From: Bifidobacterium subtile
Lineage (GTDB): Bacteria; Actinomycetota; Actinomycetes; Actinomycetales; Bifidobacteriaceae
Assembly (NCBI RefSeq): GCF_000741775.1
Contig: NZ_JGZR01000002.1
Span: forward strand, 62,001 to 126,000
DNA: 64,000 nt
Direction: 5' to 3'
Shown here: in pieces, positions 50,101-61,092 of the stretch
How the letters are laid out: each line of letters begins with the position of its first letter
How positions within the stretch are numbered: the first letter of the stretch is position 1
Notes under the pieces: generated by a model
The model's database searches: none
Told to the model about the DNA's origin: nothing
Seen by the model: the letters and a program-made list of their open reading frames with translations, nothing else
Program-made: the position numbers and the translations under genes

Positions 50101-50811
50101 GACGGCGTGCCGCGGTACTTCAACTCCTACGCGGAACGCGTGGTCTACAACCGTCTTTTCGCCACGCCCGGCGAACGCACGGTGCTGATACCCGACAACC
50201 TGTTCTATGCGCATATGGAACTGGCCGATGTGCTTGCGCAGCTCAAGGGGGCGAAGGAATCGCTGCCGCAGCTCAATGCGATGGTGTCCTATGCGCCGGC
50301 CTACCCGTTGTCGCATCTCAAGCTTGCCGTGCAGCTGGCCCGCAACGAGGACTGGGACTCGGCCAGAGCCGCCTGCCTGAACGCATTGCGCGTCGCGCTG
50401 GACCGCAACGACGCCGCATTCGCGTACTATCGCTTCGCCTACGCCGAATGGATGCGTGACGAGCTGGACGTTGCGGCCGCAGCCTACATCATGAGCGATC
50501 ATATAGCCTCCGGGAGCATCGGCGCACTGGATGCGGAGCTGCATGAGCTGCTCACCCGCGCGCAGTCGCAATGCATCGCCGTTCCGCGCGACGTGGAACA
50601 GGCGCAGCGCCTGCTTGCCGCGCACGACCTGCCGGTCTGGCCGCATACCGAGGCAGCCGCCATCGTGCGCGATGCGGCGAGGGTGTGCGTCGACAACGCC
50701 ATGTTCGTCCCGGCACGCACGCTCTCGGTCGCCGCAGCGCGGATGAACGATTCGGGCGATGACGGAATCGATATGGCGCAGGCGCAGTTCCTGAGGTCGC
50801 TCAACACCTGA
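47164..50811 (+). CDS. uncharacterised large TPR-like protein
   Basis: The 1,215-residue protein has no signal peptide. It has a basic N-terminus, a large globular part (about 60-615), an acidic Gly/Ala/Ser/Asp-rich linker (about 615-715), a second globular part (from MVTVTFTREELLARL, about 780-980), and a helical C-terminus resembling tetratricopeptide repeats (for example YAPAYPLSHLKLAVQLARNE, then DSARAACLNALRVALDRND). I recognise no enzymatic motif. Start codons at 47164, 47185 and 47194 are all in frame; none has a strong ribosome binding site. It is divergent from the GT-C-like gene and might be its partner. It could be a scaffold, but the function is unknown. Confidence 0.75.
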   Translation: MSEWIGTMRRMPEFIHDTNEHARSGRGSAIFARLRRAIRSLGMAGDGRRQPGGAHDAGPSTSSHDGVAGLLDDLRQGALTLPALTKHRMFTQFEGVPDALALGWAQLPQSNGQAFSLGVFMGERHFAQIALADGKGRVFIGTDPAMDTHGMEPCLIFGKEGLSRLSQDSRLGKSGVTQESSFESVLRQLRLAAQPGQSGQGQHGVDVVRGGIVGRDTSGQMMWLASWLKHANRYTLEQLRMELPESMRFDLEYRDAIAIAFFGAYMLVQIGGQLIGFGSGNIFRRLNREAPMGAIRRCVRDMNDARSRGLRVSGLEEYFSDLMEQAGAMEPTAGLEAVHGAEPLHLYTSSYSGSYFFAWDSSMEFAPALTALRIEGNLNRFSSVSGWLERNARIGAMPIEDTVTRIQAAQIDLALLEDPALSALGFDDQQAADLSDDDGIRAIEHMLDVAQESAHAIADESPDPAGNANARSDSEWVYRQTLATLLRRLRLPYRFDVEFRSNLGDGNAAFAFTTAGMSMMPTQRYERETHTWAEISPERRAAMSAEYNLRIGLIMAVLGFGANPRIGKVSLHIDSIGLEEAVAEQDSAITQLMNQALNAFERMRTPDLRFDSSKAGPKDGDMHGDPSRSNAAPHDEDLRRRGENPATQTGPESNMHPASGEAGSAGDETASGNGGAAANSAADDAASADENAGGPVRDEASENTHGREDQARPRGEQGTQPSIDRQFEDLMQGIAFPDIDEMTFDAMGGGAAHEIQTAGEDGQAGGDDPLEALRRNPSVRNMVTVTFTREELLARLRQDGLRHPVETYRLFGAVMDVDERGGLRAVNADFNLRDARFSPLGSQEEPELSDVDFTPSVAHVLGASSTVGLSIQREDLLQRAVDDFHRLAADAVKPSVAKAQQAMRIVDELGDPELAGLAPQVGSALIDNQDTPDFEFSLSPQLDQERIKTRDMLFSGQVDQALQHLIGQVDRLDEMFAAGDGVPRYFNSYAERVVYNRLFATPGERTVLIPDNLFYAHMELADVLAQLKGAKESLPQLNAMVSYAPAYPLSHLKLAVQLARNEDWDSARAACLNALRVALDRNDAAFAYYRFAYAEWMRDELDVAAAAYIMSDHIASGSIGALDAELHELLTRAQSQCIAVPRDVEQAQRLLAAHDLPVWPHTEAAAIVRDAARVCVDNAMFVPARTLSVAAARMNDSGDDGIDMAQAQFLRSLNT

Positions 50812-50817
50812 GGCGGA

Positions 50818-50990
50818 GCTATGCGCACTATTCTCATAGCTCATCGCATAGTGCGCACGAAGCGAACATGCTCGGCGTCGATGGTCTCTGGCATGAACCT
50901 TGCCATTCCGCCGTTTTGGAGGGGAATTGCTTCGACCCCGATGTTCGGTTCGTGCGCACTACACGAATCGCGGCATGCGTAGTGCGCATA
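50818..50990. repeat. nested palindrome upstream of ligA
   Basis: A hairpin at the left (TGCGCACTAT 50822-50831 with 50848-50857) and one at the right (TGCGCACTAC 50953-50962 with 50979-50988) share the same arm. In addition, 50851-50869 pairs with 50941-50958 and its flank at 18 of 19 positions, so the whole can fold either as two small hairpins or as one long stem. It fills most of the 232-bp gap before ligA; the remainder (about 50990-51043) looks like a promoter region. Confidence 0.75.
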
Positions 50991-51001
50991 TACAATCGTG
51001 A

Positions 51002-53539
<2,538 letters not shown>

Positions 53540-53558
53540 CGCTCGGAGTTGGAGCTCC

Positions 53559-54734
53559 ATGTCCGAAAAACGGCGTATGATTGGCGAGGTCACCGCCGGT
53601 GGCCACCTTGCGCGAAAGAAAGGTGTGCCCTTGTCCGTCGAATATGTGTCGCAAGTCGATTCCACTGCTGGAAAAAGCACTGCCGAAGATAACACTATGG
53701 AAAGTGCCGCCGTCGGCTCCGCAGCCGATCGATCCGCAGCTTCGGATCATGCTCCTGACTATCCTTCGTCGCTCGTCGGCACCAGCGTGGTGACGCTTGA
53801 CGATATATCGACCTCCCAGATTCGCGAGCTGCTGCACCGGGCGCAATACATCGACGCCCACCGCAAGACCGTGGCCCACACTTGCGATGGCAGGGTGCTG
53901 GCCACGTTGTTCTATGAGCCGAGCACGCGCACGCGCCTGAGCTTCGAAACCGCGATGCTCCGCCTCGGCGGACAGGTCATCGGCTTCGCCGGCGCACAGC
54001 TCTCCTCGGTGAGCAAGGGCGAATCGATTGCCGACACGCTCAAAACCGTGTCCAACTACGTCGACGTCGTCGCCATTCGCCATCCCAAGGAGGGCGCAGC
54101 GCTCGTCGCCTCACGTGCGGCCTCGGTGCCGGTCATCAACGCCGGCGACGGCGGGCATATGCATCCCACGCAGACGCTGGCCGATCTGGCCACCTTGCAG
54201 TCGCGCTTCGGGCGTGTCCAGGATCTGACCGTCGGATTGTGCGGCGACCTCACCTTCGGCCGCACGGTGCACAGCTTGATCGAAACGCTGTGCCGCTTCG
54301 GCCATGTCAATTTCGTGCTCATCAGCCCCGACGAATTGAAGACTCCGCAGTACGTGCTCGACCGCATCAACGCGACCGAGACCTGCTCGTACGTCGAGGT
54401 GAGCGATTTGGCCGGCAGCATCGGCGACCTCGACGTACTCTATATGACCCGTGTGCAAAAGGAACGCTTCTTCAACGAGGACGACTACCTGCGCCTGCGC
54501 GACACCTACATCCTCGACGCCGACAAAATGCGCCTAGCGAAGCCGGATATGGCAGTGCTGCATCCGTTGCCGCGCGTCAACGAAATCGCCGTCGAAGTTG
54601 ATGACGACCCACGAGCCGCCTACTTCGAACAGGTGAAGAACGGCATGCTGATGCGCATGGCGCTCGAAAGCGCGGTGATAGGAGACAAGCTGCCGGGCTA
54701 TGAGCCGCTGCAGCAGGAGGAGGTGCGGGTCTGA
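53559..54734 (+). CDS. pyrB: aspartate carbamoyltransferase, catalytic subunit
   Basis: The 391-residue protein makes carbamoyl-aspartate, the first committed step of pyrimidine synthesis. Carbamoyl-phosphate site: FYEPSTRTRLSFETAML; aspartate-side residues in GGHMHPTQTLADL; conserved HPLPRVNEI near the C-terminus. The conserved protein begins at SLVGTSVVTLDD (about residue 69), so 53559 gives a long Ser/Ala-rich N-terminal extension. An ATG at 53697 would give 345 residues, but the 53559 start has GGAG upstream. It shares TGATG with pyrI and is 19 bases after ligA, so both may be on one transcript. Confidence 0.93.
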   Translation: MSEKRRMIGEVTAGGHLARKKGVPLSVEYVSQVDSTAGKSTAEDNTMESAAVGSAADRSAASDHAPDYPSSLVGTSVVTLDDISTSQIRELLHRAQYIDAHRKTVAHTCDGRVLATLFYEPSTRTRLSFETAMLRLGGQVIGFAGAQLSSVSKGESIADTLKTVSNYVDVVAIRHPKEGAALVASRAASVPVINAGDGGHMHPTQTLADLATLQSRFGRVQDLTVGLCGDLTFGRTVHSLIETLCRFGHVNFVLISPDELKTPQYVLDRINATETCSYVEVSDLAGSIGDLDVLYMTRVQKERFFNEDDYLRLRDTYILDADKMRLAKPDMAVLHPLPRVNEIAVEVDDDPRAAYFEQVKNGMLMRMALESAVIGDKLPGYEPLQQEEVRV

Positions 54735-55153
54735 TGGAAGTCACCAGCATACAAAACGGCATCATCATCGACCATGTCCCGGCTGGGCAGGCATTGAAAG
54801 TGCTCGAATATCTCAAAATCGACCCGGCTACGACGCAGCTGGCGCTGATCATGAACACCACGAGCAACCGATTCGGTTCGAAGGACATCATCAAAATCGA
54901 AACCGAGAAGGACATCAACCTTGAGGTGCTCGGATTCGTGGCTCGCCAGGCAACGGTGGACATCGTGCGCGGCGGGACCATCGTCAACAAAGTCAGACCG
55001 ACGATGCCCAGCCACCTCGTCAACGTGCTGACCTGCGCGAACCCACGCTGCGTGACCAGCAGCGAAACAGGCCTCGACCAGATGTTCCACCTCGCGCAAC
55101 GCGAGCGCGGCGAATACCGCTGCGACTACTGCGACGAAAAGGCGAAGCGGTAA
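54734..55153 (+). CDS. pyrI: aspartate carbamoyltransferase, regulatory subunit
   Basis: The 139-residue protein has an N-terminal allosteric domain and a C-terminal zinc domain with four cysteines (CANPRC and CDYC). It binds nucleotides and controls PyrB in a hetero-oligomer. The Zn motif C-x4-C...C-x2-C is intact, so the subunit should assemble. The start overlaps the pyrB stop by one base (TGATG). Confidence 0.95.
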   Translation: MEVTSIQNGIIIDHVPAGQALKVLEYLKIDPATTQLALIMNTTSNRFGSKDIIKIETEKDINLEVLGFVARQATVDIVRGGTIVNKVRPTMPSHLVNVLTCANPRCVTSSETGLDQMFHLAQRERGEYRCDYCDEKAKR

Positions 55154-55250
55154 AGGCGACCCTGCTGCATCGGCGGCATCACATCCGGCATTGCATTGAT
55201 AGCAATTGACAGCAATTGACAGAAGAACGGCATTAGGAACGGGGAGCACA

Positions 55251-56843
55251 ATGCTCACACTGCACAACATCCGCGTATGGGACACTGGCGAACGCATCGA
55301 CCTGAGCGTCGAAGCCGACTCAGAGCGTGCCTTCGCCGATCCCGACTGCGTGACGGCCGGCGAGATCGACGGCTCGAACCTCACACTCGCGCCCGGCTTC
55401 GCCGATCCGCATGTCCACTTCCGCGATCCCGGACAGACGGCCAAGGAAACCATGATTTCCGGGTGCCGGGCTGCGGCTGCCGGCGGATATACCGATCTGC
55501 TCATCATGCCCAACACCGAGCCGGCCATCGATGGGCTGCCGGTTGATGCCGGGCAGCCGGGCGCTGCGGAAGTGCTCGATGCCGGATACGGCACGGTCAT
55601 CGACTACTTGCAGCATTACGAGCAGGCGCATGGCGTTCCGCTGCCCTCGCATTACGATCTTTCGGTCTGCGCCTCGAAGGGACGCGCGGGTGTCGAAGCA
55701 AGCGATCCGGCCGACTGGGAGCGGTATATCGCAGGACATGACGACGACGCGAAAGATGCGGAGCAGCGGGCCCACCCCATTGCCGCCATTAGTGACGACG
55801 GGTCGGCGGTGACCGACGAAACCCTGGACGCGGCTCTGAACAACGCCAAGCAGACCGGATTGTGCGTGGTTGAGCACTGCGAGCACCATGATTCCGGCAT
55901 CATCAACGAGGGTGAGATCTCCCGCCAGCTCGGCGTGCCGGGGATCCCGGCGGATACGGAGCTGGCAATCGTCGCCAGAGACATCGACAAGGCCCGCGAA
56001 ACCGGTGTCCATATCCATTTTCAGCATGTGAGCACGGCCAGCTCCTTCGAGGCGATTCGCAAAGCCAAGGCCGAGGGTCTGCCGATCACTTGCGAGACCG
56101 CGCCGCACTATCTGGCCCTGTGCGACGAGGACCTGCTCAAATACGGTGCGCTCGCCAAGATGAATCCGCCATTGCGTTCTGCAGCCGACAAGCAGGCCAC
56201 GATCGAGGCCGTCGTCGATGGCACGGTCGATATGATCGCCACCGACCATGCGCCGCACACCATCGAGGAGAAGCGCTCCGGTTTGGAATCGGCGCCGAAT
56301 GGCATTATCGGCTTGGAAAGCGCCTATGCGGTCTGCCATACGGTGCTGGTCGACGGCGGGTACATCGATGACAGGCGACTTATCGAGCTGATGTCGACTC
56401 GTCCGATGGAGTTGCTGAGGCGGCAGGCGGTTGATATTGATGGTTTGCTGAACAAGTCGGCGTATGGTGCGTCGAACGGCAGTGTTTCTGCTCTTGGCGT
56501 GGGGCACGACGATCTGGCAGGCGTTGATGTGGAATCGGGCGATTCCTCGATTCATGGTGTGGACCATAGCGGCCTAATGGCTGGTGACGTTCATGATGGC
56601 ACAGCATCTTCGACTCGTCGGGTGCTTGACCTTGCTGGGATTTCGGCTGCGGCAACGGCAAACCAGACGGGCGTCGATCTCGTCCTCATCGACACTGATG
56701 CACGCTGGACCATCGACCCCGAGCGCTTCCATTCCAAGGCCCGCAACACGCCGTTCGGCGGTTGGGAAGTCACCGGCAAGCCTATGGCCACGATTCTGGA
56801 CGGACGGCTGGTCTTCAGCAGAATCGCGCAATCCGAGCGCTAG
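55251..56843 (+). CDS. pyrC: dihydroorotase with internal insertion
   Basis: The 530-residue class I dihydroorotase closes carbamoyl-aspartate to dihydroorotate. Metal ligands HxH in GFADPHVHFRDPGQTAKE, His residues in HCEHHDSG and HIHFQHVSTA, and the catalytic Asp in TDHAPHTIEEK are present. The family is about 430-470 residues. The excess is mainly a Gly/Ser/Asp-rich insertion of about 75 residues (about 397-470, from NKSAYGASNGSVS to RVLDLAGISAAATANQ) with less GC-rich codons, placed before the last strand block VDLVLIDTDARWTI. The start follows GGGGAGC. A 10-bp direct repeat, AGCAATTGAC, occurs twice about 45 bases upstream. Confidence 0.94.
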   Translation: MLTLHNIRVWDTGERIDLSVEADSERAFADPDCVTAGEIDGSNLTLAPGFADPHVHFRDPGQTAKETMISGCRAAAAGGYTDLLIMPNTEPAIDGLPVDAGQPGAAEVLDAGYGTVIDYLQHYEQAHGVPLPSHYDLSVCASKGRAGVEASDPADWERYIAGHDDDAKDAEQRAHPIAAISDDGSAVTDETLDAALNNAKQTGLCVVEHCEHHDSGIINEGEISRQLGVPGIPADTELAIVARDIDKARETGVHIHFQHVSTASSFEAIRKAKAEGLPITCETAPHYLALCDEDLLKYGALAKMNPPLRSAADKQATIEAVVDGTVDMIATDHAPHTIEEKRSGLESAPNGIIGLESAYAVCHTVLVDGGYIDDRRLIELMSTRPMELLRRQAVDIDGLLNKSAYGASNGSVSALGVGHDDLAGVDVESGDSSIHGVDHSGLMAGDVHDGTASSTRRVLDLAGISAAATANQTGVDLVLIDTDARWTIDPERFHSKARNTPFGGWEVTGKPMATILDGRLVFSRIAQSER

Positions 56844-56937
56844 ATACGGCTAGATACGCTAGCCACGGTTGGCTTGACACAGGTGTGACACGGCCAAGCA
56901 AGAGAACTTCAGGAGTTCTCAGGAAAGGAACAAAGCC

Positions 56938-58113
56938 ATGGACCGTCTGATCGCGGCAATCAAGGCCGTACAGAATCCGAGCGTTATCGGGCTGGACCCG
57001 ACCACGGCGTTGGTGCCGCCCCAGGTGTTCGACGCGGTGGGCGATGATTTGGACGCCGCGGGAGATAAGACGGACGCTGGGTATGCTTCCGAAAGTGGCG
57101 CGCAGCAAACGGCTTCGCGCCTTGCCTTGGGGTACTTCGAATTCAACCGCGCGGTGATCGATGCCGTCGCCGACATCGTGCCTGCCGTCAAGGTGCAGAT
57201 CGCGATGTACGAGGCGCTGGGGCCGGCCGGCGTCGACGCCTACACGATGACCTGCGAATACGCGCAGCAGCAAGGGCTATACGTCATTGGTGACATCAAG
57301 CGCGGCGACATCGGCTCCACCGCCGCTGCCTATGCGCAGCATCTGAGCGGTTTGCCGCGGATTGCGGACACGTCTGTAGTCCAACCTGCCGATGCCGACG
57401 GTATCGTGCGACCTGCTGATGCAGGCCATATCGGTCATGCAGTCCGTGCCGACCGCATAGACTCCGCTGGACGCACAGACAACAGCGCGGGCATCGTTGA
57501 CGCACATCGAGCGGCTGCACATGCCGCCGAAGAACCGAATGAGTCCGACTCCTACAACGACCTGTGGCACGAAGACGCGGTGACGGTCAACCCGTATCTT
57601 GGCGCTGACGGCATCACGCCCTTCGTGGACGCGGCGAAGCAGACCGACAAGGGGATTTTTGTGCTGGTGCGCACGTCAAACCCGTCGAGCAAAGACATTC
57701 AGGAGCTTGAACTGGCTTCAGGAGAACGGTTCTACGAGCATGTCGCCGATCTGGTGAATGGCTGGGGGAGCGACTCGCTGGGAGCCGAAGGATATTCGCG
57801 CGTGGGTGCCGTCGTGGGCGCGACCCATCCGCAGGAAGGCCGTGCGCTGCGCGAACGCATGCCGCACACGTTCTTTTTGGTTCCGGGCTTTGGTGCGCAA
57901 GGCGGCACCGCGCAGGATGTGGCTGGCATGTTCGATGCGGACGGGTCGGGCGCCATCGTCAACTCCTCGCGCGGCATCATCGCAGCATGGAAGAAATCCG
58001 GCGGATACCGCAGCGATATGACCGCCGACGAGGCACTTGACCTCGTGGCCTCCGCAGCGCGGCAGGCGGCACTCAACATGCGCGACGAGCTGCGTGTAGC
58101 CGTCTACCGGTGA
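56938..58113 (+). CDS. pyrF: orotidine 5'-phosphate decarboxylase with internal insertion
   Basis: The 391-residue protein is of the PyrF subfamily found in mycobacteria and bifidobacteria (about 280-315 residues). The catalytic Lys/Asp are in GDIKRGDIGSTAAAYA, and the phosphate-binding end is IVNSSRGIIAAWK. An insertion of about 60 residues (about 140-200, from SVVQPADADGIV, Ala/Asp/His-rich) follows the catalytic motif. A similar hydrophilic insertion is found in PyrC upstream. It makes UMP from OMP. The start at 56938 follows AGGAAAGGAAC. Confidence 0.93.
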   Translation: MDRLIAAIKAVQNPSVIGLDPTTALVPPQVFDAVGDDLDAAGDKTDAGYASESGAQQTASRLALGYFEFNRAVIDAVADIVPAVKVQIAMYEALGPAGVDAYTMTCEYAQQQGLYVIGDIKRGDIGSTAAAYAQHLSGLPRIADTSVVQPADADGIVRPADAGHIGHAVRADRIDSAGRTDNSAGIVDAHRAAAHAAEEPNESDSYNDLWHEDAVTVNPYLGADGITPFVDAAKQTDKGIFVLVRTSNPSSKDIQELELASGERFYEHVADLVNGWGSDSLGAEGYSRVGAVVGATHPQEGRALRERMPHTFFLVPGFGAQGGTAQDVAGMFDADGSGAIVNSSRGIIAAWKKSGGYRSDMTADEALDLVASAARQAALNMRDELRVAVYR

Positions 58114-58366
58114 GCTTGGGAATGCAGAGTCCGAACGTATTGATCTTGCTCAGTCAAGCCGGCCGCTGTCCGCCTGCTGCTGGCAATGGGAGCCGGTTGT
58201 TGGCTGCCGGTATCCGGCGCGATACGAGTGCTGACGCGAATTCAGGGCATTCTTTCGTATGCCGGGCATGACAAGCGGGCGAACGATGGTATGCAGTATG
58301 GCCAACGCGGCGAATGCGATGGGACACAACTGAATAATCAAAGAAACGGCAATCAGAAGGATGAAA

Positions 58367-59152
58367 ATGAACACTGTAGACACTAAGGATGCGTCAACCA
58401 CGGCCAATACGATGAATACGGAAACAGGAATTTCCGCCGCTTCAGCGCATGGAGAAGCGGCGGACTCGTTGGACAGCCGATTTACTGCCTTCCTGCTGCA
58501 ATCACAAGCCTTGAAATTCGGCGACTTCACCTTGAAATCCGGCAGGCAATCGCCGTATTTCATCAACGCGGGCGCGTTCAACGATGGCCGCAAAATCGCC
58601 ACGCTCGGTGCCTTCTACGCCGAGCGAATCGCCGCCTCCATAGCCGCTGAGGCGTTGCCCAGCGACATCGATACCGTGTTCGGGCCGGCGTATAAGGGCA
58701 TCCCGCTGGCCGTTTCCACTGCGATTGCACTGACCTCGATGCACGATGCGCAGATCGGCTACACCTTCGACCGCAAGGAAGCCAAGGACCACGGCGACGG
58801 CGGCATGCTCGTCGGAACCCAATTGCGCGACGGCATGAAGGTGCTGCTCGTCGACGACGTCATGACGGCCGGAACCGCCGTGCGCGAGGTCGTGCCCAAG
58901 ATCAAGGCGGCGGCCGACGTCGAAATCGTCGGTCTCATTCTCGCGGTGGACCGCATGGAGAAAACCAAGGATTCCGACCGCTCTGCCGTCTCGTCTGTGG
59001 AGCAGGAGTTCGGCTTCCCGGTAATCCCTATCGCCAACGTGCGCGAGATCTTCGCCGCAGCCGAGCAGATGACCGATGCCGCAGGTCAGCCCTTGCTTAG
59101 CGCCGATCTCGCCCAACGGGCCAAGGACTACCTCGCCCAGTATGGCGCGTGA
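58367..59152 (+). CDS. pyrE: orotate phosphoribosyltransferase
   Basis: The 261-residue protein makes OMP from orotate and PRPP. The PRPP-binding motif is [18 protein letters not shown]; substrate side: [18 protein letters not shown] and [13 protein letters not shown]. The family is about 210-230 residues; the first 30 are Thr/Asn/Ala-rich and not conserved. ATG codons at 58361, 58367 and 58412 are in frame; 58367 sits well behind AGAAGG. It is separated from pyrF by about 250 bases, where most bifidobacteria have pyrK and pyrD. Confidence 0.94.
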   Translation: MNTVDTKDASTTANTMNTETGISAASAHGEAADSLDSRFTAFLLQSQALKFGDFTLKSGRQSPYFINAGAFNDGRKIATLGAFYAERIAASIAAEALPSDIDTVFGPAYKGIPLAVSTAIALTSMHDAQIGYTFDRKEAKDHGDGGMLVGTQLRDGMKVLLVDDVMTAGTAVREVVPKIKAAADVEIVGLILAVDRMEKTKDSDRSAVSSVEQEFGFPVIPIANVREIFAAAEQMTDAAGQPLLSADLAQRAKDYLAQYGA

Positions 59153-59266
59153 TCGCCGGATGCTATGTTCGGCTGTTTTGTCAGAATGGGCGATTTCACG
59201 TTGTGAATGCTGCTATGTCCACGGCAAAACAGCTTGTTGCCCGATGAAATAAGACGAAAGATCTGG

Positions 59267-59470
59267 TATCTGCATTATGTGAGGCGTTAACTCACCCTTG
59301 CGGATATCTATCTACGTTATGTGAGGCGTTAAAACCATAGTACCCCGGGTATCGACGGCTGAAAATGGCGGCTTCTAGCAGCCCAATACTTGACTCCCCA
59401 CGGAATAGCGCCTCACATAACGTAGATAGACATCCGCGGCCAGCAGTTAACGCCTCACATAATGCAGATG
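59267..59470. repeat. 205-bp nested inverted-repeat element, copy B
   Basis: Outer left arm 59267-59290, inner left 59300-59332, inner right 59406-59438, outer right 59447-59470. The inner arms read CTACGTTATGTGAGGCG and CGCCTCACATAACGTAG, fully complementary although they differ from copy A at the TAC/GTA pair. The outer arms read GCATTATG and CATAATGC, again a matched pair. The core is in opposite orientation to copies A and C. The element lies in the 724-bp gap after pyrE; no gene is seen in the rest, which is AT-richer than average. Confidence 0.85.
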
Positions 59471-59876
59471 GGCCTCAGTACGATTCGGATATGCCTTATC
59501 TAGGCGAAAGAGTGCATCGTCTGGACGGCTGCACGGGCAACATCATTGCAAAGGTTGCCTGCGAAACCGCGAGATAATGCTGCGACTTGTCCAATCTTGG
59601 GGTTTTCAGCCCAACGGCATCATCACAGGTATGCAATATAGTGACTGTGCCAATGTCTTTGAAGTGTCCGTATGCATGACTTGAGATTTCAGGAATATTC
59701 TTGTGCATCTAGTCGGTTGTGGTGCTGACATGTCCGGCGCGATAGCTGAGACGTATTTTTCCCTGTCAGCCAACGAACAGAACGGATTGCATGCCAAACC
59801 ACTGCCAGTTATCCACATATCCACATTATTGAGCTTCGGGGATGCAGGAGCAGGTGGATACCTATATGGTCGAGGA

Positions 59877-60812
59877 ATGGCACAGGAATCGATAAGTTTA
59901 AGCGCACTTACAGAGCTCAAGTATCAGCGGATGAGGGTGTGCTCATCGAAACGGCGACGAAGTGACGCAGAGCTGGTGTATGCCCTACCGACGGCCTTGG
60001 AGCTGCTCGCCATCGAAAAACCTAAGCTGCCTGAACGTATGCGGTTTAAGGATAAGATGTATGTCGTCGTGTCCGATGCCCTCCGCCGTTCTCATGTTGA
60101 TGGAGTTTCATTCATTGTGTGGCAGGGGCCGATAGAGACTGTAACTGTCGAGCGAAGATTTGTGTGTACTTCGCCTGCCTGCACCTGGGCGATGATGTCG
60201 GCATACCTCTCCGTAGCGGAATTGGCGATTCTCGGAGACTCTATGATGCGCCGGGATAATCGTCTTAAACGCGCTACTTTTGAGGATTTCATCGCATTTT
60301 TGAAAAGGGCGGAGGAGTATTGTCAGGAATCAGTGGATTCAGGGCAGCGCAGAAAAGCATTCAAGGGAATTCGTAACTGCTACAGAGCATTGCGGCTGAT
60401 GCGGGAGAATTCCGATTCATCGTTCGAGACGCGAACGCGGTTAGCCTTGATGCGTTATGGATTGCCATGCCCACAGGTGAATTATGCCATTCGAAACCCG
60501 CATACCAACAAGGCGATGCTGCTCGATATGGCATATCCCGAATATTCGATTGCCATTGAATATGATGGCGGCGACCATGCAGGGCAGTGGCTGGCAGACA
60601 CAAGCAGACGCCAGGCTATTCAGGGTGCGGGATGGGAGTATATTCAGGTGACCAAGCTGAATCTTGGGGATGAGGAGCAAGAGGAGAGACTGGCGCGACG
60701 CGTGGCTGAAGCCATCCACAGGGCTACTGGTTGGCCGGTAGCGTTGACGGATAGGCAGTCGATTCGTCAACTGAGCGATGGCAGACGCGATTCGCGATGG
60801 CAGTCGCGATAA
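59877..60812 (+). CDS. AbiEi-like / DUF559 endonuclease-fold protein
   Basis: The protein has 311 residues if it starts at 59877 (MAQESISL); the frame is open to a GTG at 59703. The N-terminal 150 residues resemble AbiEi-type DNA-binding proteins (VYALPTALELLAIEKPKLPE, and VCTSPACTWAMMSAYLSVAE). The C-terminal 95 residues form a DUF559/Vsr-like nuclease fold: LLDMAYPEYSIAIEYDGGDH with the acidic residues, then a conserved Arg/Lys-rich segment and GWEYIQVTKLNLGD. Its codon use is less GC-rich than that of its neighbours, which suggests transfer. It might cleave DNA as a lone defence factor. It lies between copies B and C of the 205-bp element. Function is inferred. Confidence 0.7.
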   Translation: MAQESISLSALTELKYQRMRVCSSKRRRSDAELVYALPTALELLAIEKPKLPERMRFKDKMYVVVSDALRRSHVDGVSFIVWQGPIETVTVERRFVCTSPACTWAMMSAYLSVAELAILGDSMMRRDNRLKRATFEDFIAFLKRAEEYCQESVDSGQRRKAFKGIRNCYRALRLMRENSDSSFETRTRLALMRYGLPCPQVNYAIRNPHTNKAMLLDMAYPEYSIAIEYDGGDHAGQWLADTSRRQAIQGAGWEYIQVTKLNLGDEEQEERLARRVAEAIHRATGWPVALTDRQSIRQLSDGRRDSRWQSR

Positions 60813-61092
60813 TCGGGAGCGATAAAAGACATGCTGGATTTGTCGATTCAATGCAGTTCTACCGCCGCAATGACAGTATGCGTGGTTCCGCTGGTTCGCC
60901 GACGTACTTTCGAGCGTCGTTGATTGGTGCTGATGGCAACCGTGGGTAAGAAAGCTGCGGATACCTGTTGCTGGCTGCATCGGCCCAGGCGGGAATCCGA
61001 ATGGCTCGGGTGGGTTGCAGATATACAGTTGCGGAACTGTACCGCGAAATTATAGCCAAGCATTGTGGCCTTATTCTGCGCAGTTATGAGTG

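Noticed and set aside
58150..58602. Minus-strand open frame in the pyrF-pyrE gap with a hydrophobic run
   Set aside because: Half of it is antisense to pyrE; no ribosome binding site, no family recognised, and it shows no similarity to PyrK or PyrD.
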